In this document: in pieces, positions 50,988-61,887 of the stretch | How positions within the stretch are numbered: position 1 is the stretch's first letter | How the letters are laid out: each line of letters begins with the position of its first letter | NCBI GenBank assembly: GCA_963920705.1 | Contig: OY987230.1 | Coordinates: 3,348,001 to 3,412,000, forward strand | Direction: 5' to 3' | Source: Odiellus spinosus | Taxonomy: Eukaryota > Arthropoda > Arachnida > Opiliones > Phalangiidae | DNA: 64,000 nucleotides | The notes under the pieces: model-generated | The model's input: only the letters and a program-made list of their open reading frames with translations | Database searches by the model: none | Told to the model about the DNA's origin: nothing | Position numbers and translations under genes: made by a program

Positions 50988-52545
50988 GATATTAGATGTT
51001 TTTTGAATTGTCCATATTTTCCATGTTTTTCAAGGGATTTTCCAAAACTCTTGATTTTCAGATAGACCAATATTTGCTCTTTCGAGTGGTCTTAATTTTG
51101 TCTAAATCGCTTAAAAATCAAAAGTTTTGTGTCCATTTGAATCCAATAATCTTTGATTTTTAAGCGTTTTTGCTTAATTTTAACCCATTTTATATTTGTC
51201 ACGTTTTGGCAATTTAGACAAAACAAAACTCATCGAAAGAGCAAATAATGGACAGTCTATATAATAAGAGTTTTCAAAAATCCGTTGAAAAACAAGAAAA
51301 ATATGGCCAATTCAAGAAACCATACAATATCAAAATAGTCAAATTTCAGATTTTCAAAATTCGCTTTTTGATATTAGATGCTTTTTGAATTGTCCATATT
51401 TTCCATGTTTTTCAACGGATTTTCCAAAACTCTTGTTTTTTAGATAGACCAATATTTGCTCTTTCGAGTGGTCTTAATTTAGTCTAAATCGCTTAAAAAT
51501 CAAAAGTTTTGTGTCCATTTGAATCCAATAATCTTGGATTTTTAAGCGTTTTTGCTTAATTTTAACCAATTTTATATTGGTCACAATTTTGCAATTTAGA
51601 CAAAACCAAAGTCATTCGAAAGAGCAATTAATGGACAGTCTAAATAACAAGAGTTTTCAAAAATCCGTTGAAAAACAAGAAAAATATGGCCAATTCAAGA
51701 AACCATACAATATCAAAATAGTCAAATTTCAGATTTTAAAAATTCGCTTTTTGATATTAGATGTTTTTTGAATTGTCCATATTTTCCATGTTTTTCAACG
51801 GATTTTCAAAAACTCTTGTTTTTAAGATTGACCAATATTTGCTCTTGCGATTGGTTTTGATTTTGTCTAAATCGCTTTAAAATCAAATATTTTGTGACCA
51901 TTTGAATCCAATAATCTTTAATTTTTTAAGCGTTTTTGCTTAATTTTAACCCATTTTATATTTGTCACGTTTTGGCACTTTAGACAAAACCAAAGTCATT
52001 CGAAAGAGCAATAAATGGACAGTCTAAATAACAAGAGTTTTCAAAAATCCGTTGAAAAACAAGAAAAATATGGCCAATTCAAGAAATCATACAATATCAA
52101 AATAGTCAAATTTCAGATTTTAAAAATTCGCTTTTTGATATTAGATGTTTTTTGAATTGTCCATATTTTCCATGTTTTTCAACGGATTTTCCAAAACTCT
52201 TGATTTTCAGATAGACCAATATTTGCTCTTTCGTGTGGTCTTAATTTTGTCTAAATCGCTTAAAAATCAAAAGTTTTGTGTCCATTTGAATCAAATAATC
52301 TTGGATTTTTAAGTGTTTTTGCTTAATTTTAACCAATTTTATATTTGTCACAATTTTGCAATTTAGACAAAAACGAAGTCATTCGAAAGAGCAATTAATG
52401 GACAGTCTAAATAACAAGAGTTTTCAAAAATCCGTTGAAAAACAAGAAAAATATGGCCAATTCAAGAAACCATACAATATCAAAATAGTCAAATTTCAGA
52501 TTTGAAAAAATTCGCTTTTTGATATTAGATGTTTTTTGAATTGGC
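50988..52545 (-). repeat. Orientation block 16 (-), about 4 units
   Basis: The first A arm has TTTTTCAAGGGA. A mildly diverged stretch near 51146-51264 has ATCTTTGATTT, AACCCATT, AAAACAAAACTCATCG and TCTATATAATAAG. A diverged unit follows at about 51803-51984. The block ends at a GAATTGGCC switch. Confidence 0.86.
51803..51984 (-). repeat. Diverged unit subtype, - orientation, copy 2
   Basis: This is the same variant set as at 47326 with one extra T in the linker (ATCTTTAATTTTTTAAGC). It lies 4,477 bp after copy 1. Confidence 0.85.
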
Positions 52546-54697
52546 CATATTTTTCTTGTTTTTCAATGGATTTTTGAAAACTCTTGTTATTTAGACTGTC
52601 CATTAATTGCTCTTTCGAATGACTTTGGTTTTGTCTAAATTGCCAAGACGTGACAAATATAAAATTGGTTAAAATTAAGCAAAAACACTTAAAAATCCAA
52701 GATTATTGGATTCAAATGGACACAAAACTTTTGATTTTTAAGTGATTTAGACAAAATTAAGACCACTCGAAAGAGCAAATATTGGTCTATCTGAAAATCA
52801 AGAGTTTTGGAAAATCCGTTGAAAAACATGGAAAATATGGACAATTCAAAAAACATCTAATATCAAAAAGCGAATTTTGAAAATCTGAAATTTGACTATT
52901 TTGATATTGTATGGTTTCTCGAATTGGCCATATTTTTCTTGTTTTTCAACGGATTTTTGAAAACTCTTGTTATTTAGACTGTCCATTAATTGCTCTTTCG
53001 AATGACTTTGGTTTCGTCTAAATTGCCAAGACGTGACAAATATAAAATTGGTTAAAATTAAGCAAAAACACTTAAAAATCCAAGATTATTTGATTCAAAT
53101 GGACACAAAACTTTTGATTTTTAAGCGATTTAGACAAAATTAAGACCACTCGAAAGAGCAAATATTGGTCTATCTAAAAAACAAGAGTTTTGGAAAATCC
53201 ATTGAAAAACATGGAAAATATAGCCAATTCAAAAAACATCTAATATCAAAAAGCGAATTTTTAAAATCTGAAATTTGACTATTTTGATATTGTATGGTTT
53301 CTTGAATTGGCCATATTTTTCTTGTTTTTCAACGGATTTTTGAAAACTCTTATTATTTAGACTGTCCATTAATTGCTCTTTCGAATGACTTTGGTTTTGT
53401 CTAAATTGCAAAATTGTGACAATTATAAAATTGGTTAAAATTAAGCAAAAACCCTTAAAAATCCAAGATTATTGGATTCAAATGGACACAAAACTTTTGA
53501 TTTTTAAGCGATTTAGACAAAATTAGACCACTCGAAAGAACAAATATTGGTCTATCTAAAAAACATGAGTTTTGGAAAATCCCTTGAAAATCATGGAAAA
53601 TATGGACGATTCAAAAAACATCTAATATCAAAAAGCGAATTTTGAAAATCTGAAATTTGACTATTTTGATATTCTATGATTTCTTGAATTGGCCATATTT
53701 TTCTTGTTTTTCAACGGATTTTTGAAAACTCTTGTTATTTAGACTGTCCATTAATTGCTCTTTCGAATGACTTTGGTTTCGTCTAAATTGCCAAGACGTG
53801 ACAAATATAAAATTGGTTAAAATTAAGCAAAAACACTTAAAAATCCAAGATTATTTGATTCAAATGGACACAAAACTTTTGATTTTTAAGCGATTTAGAC
53901 AAAATTAAGACCACTCGAAAGAGCAAATATTGGTCTATCTAAAAAACAAGAGTTTTGGAAAATCCATTGAAAAACATGGAAAATATAGCCAATTCAAAAA
54001 ACATCTAATATCAAAAAGCGAATTTTTAAAATCTGAAATTTGACTATTTTGATATTGTATGGTTTCTTGAATTGGCCATATTTTTCTTGTTTTTCAACGG
54101 ATTTTTGAAAACTCTTATTATTTAGACTGTCCATTAATTGCTCTTTCGAATGACTTTGGTTTTGTCTAAATTGCAAAATTGTGACAATTATAAAATTGGT
54201 TAAAATTAAGCAAAAACCCTTAAAAATCCAAGATTATTGGATTCAAATGGACACAAAACTTTTGATTTTTAAGCGATTTAGACAAAATTAGACCACTCGA
54301 AAGAACAAATATTGGTCTATCTAAAAAACATGAGTTTTGGAAAATCCCTTGAAAATCATGGAAAATATGGACGATTCAAAAAACATCTAATATCAAAAAG
54401 CGAATTTTGAAAATCTGAAATTTGACTATTTTGATATTCTATGATTTCTTGAATTGGCCATATTTTTCTTGTTTTTCAACGGATTTTTGAAAACTCTTGT
54501 TATTTAGACTGTCCATTAATTGCTCTTTCGAATGACTTTGGTTTCGTCTAAATTGCCAAGACGTGACAAATATAAAATTGGTTAAAATAAAGCAAAAACA
54601 CTTAAAAATCCAAGATTATTGGATTCAAATGGACACAAAACTTTTGATTTTTAAGCGATTTAGACAAAATTAAGACCACTCGAAAGAGCAAATATTG
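52546..54697 (+). repeat. Orientation block 17 (+), with a 765-bp duplication
   Basis: About 5.6 units. Bases of roughly 52990-53755 recur at 53756-54520, sharing GGTTTCGTC, TTATTTGATTC, AAATCCATTG, ACAATTATAAAA, AAAACCCTT, AAATTAGACC, AAAGAACAAA and GGACGATTC. The block ends at a second copy of the ATATTGATATT join (54693-54702). Confidence 0.87.
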
Positions 54698-55785
54698 ATA
54701 TTAGATGTTTTTTGAATTGTCCATATTTTCCATGTTTTTCAAGGGATTTTCCAAAACTCTTGATTTTCAGATAGACCAATATTTGCTCTTTCGAGTGGTC
54801 TTAATTTTGTCTAAATCGCTTAAAAATCAAAAGTTTTGTGTCCATTTGAATCCAATAATCTTTGATTTTTAAGCGTTTTTGCTTAATTTTAACCCATTTT
54901 ATATTTGTCACGTTTTGGCAATTTAGACAAAACAAAACTCATCGAAAGAGCAAATAATGGACAGTCTATATAATAAGAGTTTTCAAAAATCCGTTGAAAA
55001 ACAAGAAAAATATGGCCAATTCAAGAAACCATACAATATCAAAATAGTCAAATTTCAGATTTTCAAAATTCGCTTTTTGATATTAGATGCTTTTTGAATT
55101 GTCCATATTTTCCATGTTTTTCAACGGATTTTCCAAAACTCTTGTTTTTTAGATAGACCAATATTTGCTCTTTCGAGTGGTCTTAATTTAGTCTAAATCG
55201 CTTAAAAATCAAAAGTTTTGTGTCCATTTGAATCCAATAATCTTGGATTTTTAAGCGTTTTTGCTTAATTTTAACCAATTTTATATTGGTCACAATTTTG
55301 CAATTTAGACAAAACCAAAGTCATTCGAAAGAGCAATTAATGGACAGTCTAAATAACAAGAGTTTTCAAAAATCCGTTGAAAAACAAGAAAAATATGGCC
55401 AATTCAAGAAACCATACAATATCAAAATAGTCAAATTTCAGATTTTAAAAATTCGCTTTTTGATATTAGATGTTTTTTGAATTGTCCATATTTTCCATGT
55501 TTTTCAACGGATTTTCAAAAACTCTTGTTTTTAAGATTGACCAATATTTGCTCTTGCGATTGGTTTTGATTTTGTCTAAATCGCTTTAAAATCAAATATT
55601 TTGTGACCATTTGAATCCAATAATCTTTAATTTTTAAGCGTTTTTGCTTAATTTTAACCCATTTTATATTTGTCACGTTTTGGCACTTTAGACAAAACCA
55701 AAGTCATTCGAAAGAGCAATAAATGGACAGTCTAAATAACAAGAGTTTTCAAAAATCCGTTGAAAAACAAGAAAAATATGGCCAA
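54540..55785. repeat. 3,709-bp duplication, copy 2 (partial)
   Basis: Matches copy 1 closely until about 55785. There the sequence changes to TTCAACAAATC and then to an A arm with TTTTCAAGGGA and CTCATG, unlike copy 1. The copy therefore stops in arm B of a unit. Confidence 0.8.
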
Positions 55786-56251
55786 TTCAACAAATCATAC
55801 AATATCAAAATAGTCAAATTTCAGATTTTCAAAATTCGCTTTTTGATATTAGATGTTTTTTGAATCGTCCATATTTTCCATGATTTTCAAGGGATTTTCC
55901 AAAACTCATGTTTTTTAGATAGACCAATATTTGTTCTTTCGAGTGGTCTAATTTTGTCTAAATCGCTTAAAAATCAAAAGTTTTGTGTCCATTTGAATCC
56001 AATAATCTTGGATTTTTAAGGGTTTTTGCTTAATTTTAACCAATTTTATAATTGTCACAATTTTGCAATTTAGACAAAACCAAAGTCATTCGAAAGAGCA
56101 ATTAATGGACAGTCTAAATAATAAGAGTTTTCAAAAATCCGTTGAAAAACAAGAAAAATATGGCCAATTCAAGAAACCATACAATATCAAAATAGTCAAA
56201 TTTCAGATTTGAAAAAATTCGCTTTTTGATATTAGATGTTTTTTGAATTGG
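54698..56251 (-). repeat. Orientation block 18 (-), about 4 units
   Basis: Copies the start of block 16, including its diverged unit (about 55512-55693). It then has a unit whose A arm (TGAATCGTCC, CATGATTTTCAAGG, TTTGTTCTTTCG) is the reverse complement of the + unit near 53521-53620. A unit present in both orientations here records another flip. Confidence 0.85.
55512..55693 (-). repeat. Diverged unit subtype, - orientation, copy 3
   Basis: Matches the 51803 copy at an offset of 3,709 bp, without the extra T. It was carried by the segmental duplication. Confidence 0.85.
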
Positions 56252-59200
56252 CCATATTTTTCTTGTTTTTCAACGGATTTTTGAAAACTCTTATTATTTA
56301 GACTGTCCATTAATTGCTCTTTCGAATGACTTTGGTTTTGTCTAAATTGCCAAGACGTGACAAATATAAAATTGGTTAAAATAAAGCAAAAACACTTAAA
56401 AATCCAAGATTATTGGATTCAAATGGACACAAAATTTTTGATTTTTAAGCGATTTAGACAAAATTAAGACCACTCGAAAGAGCAAATATTGGTCTATCTG
56501 AAAATCAAGAGTTTTGGAAAATCCGTTGAAAAACATGGAAAATATGGACAATTCAAAAAACATCTAATATCAAAAAGCGAATTTTGAAAATCTGAAATTT
56601 GACTATTTTGATATTGTATGGTTTCTCGAATTGGCCATATTTTTCTTGTTTTTCAACGGATTTTTGAAAACTCTTGTTATTTAGACTGTCCATTAATTGC
56701 TCTTTCGAATGACTTTGGTTTTGTCTAAATTGCAAAATTGTGACAAATATAAAATTGGTTAAAATAAAGCAAAAACACTTAAAAATCCAAGATTATTGGA
56801 TTCAAATGGACACAAAACTTTTGATTTTTAAGCGATTTAGACAAAATTAAGACCACTCGAAAGAGCAAATATTGGTCTATCTAAAAAACAAGAGTTTTGG
56901 AAAATCCGTTGAAAAACATGGAAAATATAGCCAATTCAAAAAACATCTAATATCAAAAAGCGAATTTTTAAAATCTGAAATTTGACTATTTTGATATTGT
57001 ATGGTTTCTTGAATTGGCCATATTTTTCTTGTTTTTCAACGGATTTTTGAAAACTCTTGTTATTTAGACTGTCCATTAATTGCTCTTTCGAATGACTTTG
57101 GTTTTGTCTAAATTGCCAAGACGTGACAAATATAAAATTGGTTAAAATTAAGCAAAAACACTTAAAAATCCAAGATTATTGGATTCAAATGGACACAAAA
57201 CTTTTGATTTTTAAGCGATTTAGACAAAATTAAGACCACTCGAAAGAGCAAATATTGGTCTATCTGAAAATCAAGAGTTTTGGAAAATCCGTTGAAAAAC
57301 ATGGAAAATATGGACAATTCAAAAAACATCTAATATCAAAAAGCGAATTTTGAAAATCTGAAATTTGACTATTTTGATATTGTATGGTTTCTCGAATTGG
57401 CCATATTTTTCTTGTTTTTCAACGGATTTTTGAAAACTCTTGTTATTTAGACTGTCCATTAATTGCTCTTTCGAATGACTTTGGTTTTGTCTAAATTGCA
57501 AAATTGTGACAAATATAAAATTGGTTAAAATAAAGCAAAAACACTTAAAAATCCAAGATTATTGGATTCAAATGGACACAAAACTTTTGATTTTTAAGCG
57601 ATTTAGACAAAATTAAGACCACTCGAAAGAGCAAATATTGGTCTATCTAAAAAACAAGAGTTTTGGAAAATCCGTTGAAAAACATGGAAAATATAGCCAA
57701 TTCAAAAAACATCTAATATCAAAAAACGAATTTTTAAAATCTGAAATTTGACTATTTTGATATTGTATGGTTTCTTGAATTGGCCATATTTTTCTTGTTT
57801 TTCAACGGATTTTTGAAAACTCTTGTTATTTAGACTGTCCATTAATTGCTCTTTCGAATGACTTTGGTTTTGTCTAAATTGCCAAGACGTGACAAATATA
57901 AAATTGGTTAAAATTAAGCAAAAACACTTAAAAATCCAAGATTATTGGATTCAAATGGACACAAAACTTTTGATTTTTAAGCGATTTAGACAAAATTAAG
58001 ACCACTCGAAAGAGCAAATATTGGTCTATCTAAAAAACAAGAGTTTTGGAAAATCCGTTGAAAAACATGGAAAATATAGCCAATTCATAAACATCTAATA
58101 TCAAAAAGCGAATTTTGAAAATCTGAAATTTGACTATTTTGATATTGTATGGTTTCTCGAATTGGCCATATTTTTCTTGTTTTTCAACGGATTTTTGAAA
58201 ACTCTTGTTATTTAGACTGTCCATTAATTGCTCTTTCGAATGACTTTGGTTTTGTCTAAATTGCAAAATTGTGACAAATATAAAATTGGTTAAAATAAAG
58301 CAAAAACACTTAAAAATCCAAGATTATTGGATTCAAATGGACTCAAAACTTTTGATTTTTAAGCGATTTAGACAAAATTAAGACCGCTCGAAAGAGCAAA
58401 TATTGGTCTATCTAAAAAACAAGAGTTTTGGAAAATCCGTTGAAAAACATGGAAAATATAGCCAATTCAAAAAACATCTAATATCAAAAAGCGAATTTTT
58501 AAAATCTGAAATTTGACTATTTTGATATTGTATGGTTTCTTGAATTGGCCATATTTTTCTTGTTTTTCAACGGATTTTTGAAAACTCTTGTTATTTAGAC
58601 TGTCCATTAATTGCTCTTTCGAATGACTTTGGTTTTGTCTAAATTGCAAAATTGTGACAAATATAAAATTGGTTAAAATAAAGCAAAAACACTTAAAAAT
58701 CCAAGATTATTGGATTCAAATGGACTCAAAACTTTTGATTTTTAAGCGATTTAGACAAAATTAAGACCGCTCGAAAGAGCAAATATTGGTCTATCTAAAA
58801 AACAAGAGTTTTGGAAAATCCGTTGAAAAACATGGAAAATATAGCCAATTCAAAAAACATCTAATATCAAAAAGCGAATTTTTAAAATCTGAAATTTGAC
58901 TATTTTGATATTGTATGGTTTCTTGAATTGGCCATATTTTTCTTGTTTTTCAACGGATTTTTGAAAACTCTTGTTATTTAGACTGTCCATTAATTGCTCT
59001 TTCGAATGACTTTGGTTTTGTCTAAATTGCCAAGACGTGACAAATATAAAATTGGTTAAAATTAAGCAAAACACTTAAAAATCCAAGATTATTGGATTCA
59101 AATGGACACAAAACTTTTGATTTTTAAGCGATTTAGACAAAATTAAGACTTCTCGAAAGAGCAAATATTGGTCTATCTAAAAAACAAGAGTTTTGGAAAA

Positions 59201-59590
59201 TACGTTGAAAAACATGGAAAATATGGACAATTCAAAAAACATCTAATATCAAAAAGCGAATTTTGAAAATCTGAAATTTGACTATTTTGATATTGTATGG
59301 TTTCTCGAATTTTTCCATATTTTTCTTGTTTTTCAACGGATTTTTGAAAACTCTTGTTATTTAGACTGTCCATTAATTGCTCTTTCGAATGACTTTGGTT
59401 TCGTCTAAATTGCCAAGACGTGACAAATATAAAATTGGTTAAAATAAAGCAAAAACACTTAAAAATCCAAGATTATTGGATTCAAATGGACACAAAACTT
59501 TTGATTTTTAAGCGATTTAGACAAAATTAAGACCACTCGAAAGAGCAAATATTGGTCTATCTGAAAATCAAGAGTTTTGGAAAATCCGTT
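56252..59590 (+). repeat. Orientation block 19 (+), about 8.7 units
   Basis: GCCAAGACGTGAC linkers at 56349, 57115, 57881 and 59029 give a 2-mer, 2-mer, 3-mer order (766, 766, 1,148 bp). A base is missing in GCAAAACACTT near 59068. Units with GGACTCAAAAC and GACCGCTCG are as in block 15. The block ends in the shared 18-mer (59581-59600), where A becomes reversed B. Confidence 0.88.
59173..59373 (+). repeat. Marker unit shared with 50607-50807
   Basis: This has the same AAAATACGTTG and CGAATTTTTCCATA changes as the unit 8,566 bp upstream, in the same context. Downstream contexts differ: here one more unit follows before the flip. Confidence 0.83.
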
Positions 59591-61228
59591 GAAAAACAAG
59601 AAAAATATGGCCAATTCAAGAAATCATACAATATCAAAATAGTCAAATTTCAGATTTTAAAAATTCGCTTTTTGATATTAGATGTTTTTTGAATTGGCTA
59701 TATTTTCCATGTTTTTCAACGGATTTTCCAAAACTCTTGATTCTCAGATAGACCAATATATTCTCTTTCGAGTGGTCTTAATTTTGTCTAAATCGCTTAA
59801 AAATCAAAAGTTTTGTGTCCATTTGAATCCAATAATCTTGGATTTTTAAGTGTTTTTGCTTTATTTTAACCAATTTTATATTTGTCACAATTTTGCAATT
59901 TAGACAAAACCAAAGTCATTCGAAAGAGCAATTAATGGACAGTCTAAATAACAAGAGTTTTCAAAAATCCGTTGAAAAACAAGAAAAATATGGCCAATTC
60001 AAGAAATCATACAATATCAAAATAGTCAAATTTCAGATTTTAAAAATTCGCTTTTTGATATTAGATGTTTTTTGAATTGTCCATATTTTCCATGTTTTTC
60101 AACGGATTTTCCAAAACTCTTGATTTTCAGATAGACCAATATATGCTCTTTCGAGTGGTCTTAATTATGTCTAAATCGCTTAAAAATCAAAAGTTTTGTG
60201 TCCATTTGAATCCTATAATCTTGGATTTTTAAGCGATTTTGCTTAATTTTAACCAATTTTATATTTGTCACAATTTTGCAATTTAGACAAAACCAAAGTC
60301 ATTCGAAAGAGCAATTAATGGACAGTCTAAATAATAAGAGTTTTCAAAAATCCGTTGAAAAACAAGAAAAATATGGCCAATTCAATAAATCATAGAATAT
60401 CAAAATAGTCAAATTTCAGATTTTCAAAATTCGCTTTTTGATATTAGATGCTTTTTGAAATGTCCATATTTTCCATGTTTTTCAACGGATTTTCCAAAAC
60501 TCTTGTTTTTTAGATAGAACAATATTTGCTCTTTCGAGTGGTCTTAATTTTGTCTAAATCGCTTAAAAATCAAAAGTTTTGTGTCCATTTTAATCCAATA
60601 ATCTTGGATTTTTAAGCGTTTTTGCTTAATTTTAACCAATTTTATATTTGTCACAATTTTGTAATTTAGACAAAACCAAAGTCATTCGAAAGAGCAATTA
60701 ATGGACAGTCTAAATAATAAGAGTTTTCAAAAATCCGTTGAAAAACAAGAAAAATATGGCCAATTCAAAAAACATCTAATATCAAAATAGTCAAATTTCA
60801 GATTTTAAAAATTCGCTTTTTGATATTAGATGTTTTTTGAATTGGCTATATTTTCCATGTTTTTCAACGGATTTTCCAAAACTCTTGTTTTTTAGATAGA
60901 CCAATATTTGCTCTTTCGAGTGGTCTTAATTTTGTCTAAATCGCTTAAAAATCAAAAGTTTTGTGTCCATTTGAATCCAATAATCTTGGATTTTTAAGCG
61001 TTTTTGCTTAATTTTAACCAATTTTATATTGGTCACAATTTTGCAATTTAGACAAAACCAAAGTCATTCGAAAGAGCAATTAATGGACAGTCTAAATAAC
61101 AAGAGTTTTCAAAAATCCGTTGAAAAACAAGAAAAATATAGCCAATTCAAGAAATCATACAATATCAAAATAGTCAAATTTCAGATTTTAAAAATTCGCT
61201 TTTTGATATTAGATGTTTTTTGAATTGG
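59591..61228 (-). repeat. Orientation block 20 (-), about 4.3 units
   Basis: Minus units have scattered private changes (ATTCTCAG, CCAATATATTCTC, TTAATTATGTC, TTTTGTAATTTAG). Bases of about 59.9-60.9 kb reappear at 62.95-64.0 kb with an offset near 3,062 bp (eight units). The block ends at a GAATTGGCC switch. Confidence 0.86.
60767..60783 (+). repeat. Short arm-A patch in a reversed B arm, 1
   Basis: Reversed arm B reads GGCCAATTCAAAAAACATCT, of which the end AAAAAACATCT is arm-A sequence, and then returns to B with ATCAAAATAGTC. The patch is about 17 bp and fits a very short conversion tract between arms. Confidence 0.75.
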
Positions 61229-61887
61229 CCATATTTTTCTTGTTTTTCAACGGATTTTTGAAAACTCTTATTATTTAGACTGTCCATTAATTACTCTTTC
61301 GAATGACTTTGGTTTTGTCTTAATTGCCAAGACGTGACAAATATAAAATTGGTTAAAATAAAGCAAAAACACTTAAAAATCCAAGATAAATGGATTCAAA
61401 TGGACACAAAACTTTTGATTTTTAAGCGATTTAGACAAAATTAAGACCACTCGAAAGAGCAAATATTGGTCTATCTGAAAATCAAGAGTTTTGGAAAATC
61501 CTTTGAAAAACATGGAAAATAGGGACAATTCAAAAAACATCTAATATCAAAAAGCGAATTTTTAAAATCTGAAATTTGACTATTTTGATATTCTATGATT
61601 TCTTGAATTGGCCATATTTTTCTTGTTTTTCAACGGATTTTTGAAAACTCTTGTTATTTAGACTGTCCATTAATTGCTCTTTCGAATGACTTTGGTTTTG
61701 TCTAAATTGCAAAATTGTGACAAATATAAAATTGGTTAAAATTAAGCAAAAACACTTCAAAATCCAAGATTATTGGATTCAAATGGACACAAAACATTTG
61801 ATTTTTAAGCGATTTAGACAAAATTAAGACCACTCGAAAGAGCAAGTATTGGTCTATCTGAAAATCAAGAGTTTTGGAAAATCCGTT
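61229..61887 (+). repeat. Orientation block 21 (+), about 1.7 units
   Basis: The block starts at GAATTGGCC and ends in the shared 18-mer (61879-61895). Private changes are ATTACTCTTTCG, GTCTTAATTGCC, AAGATAAATGG, AATAGGGAC, ACTTCAAAATCC and GCAAGTATTGG. Confidence 0.86.

Larger units (their letters stand above)
50830..54539. repeat. 3,709-bp duplication, copy 1
   Basis: The segment from the GCCAAGACGTGAC linker before the 50987 join to about 54539 is followed by a copy of its first 1.25 kb. The ATATTGATATT join, the mildly diverged stretch and the diverged unit all recur at an offset of 3,709 bp. Confidence 0.83.
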
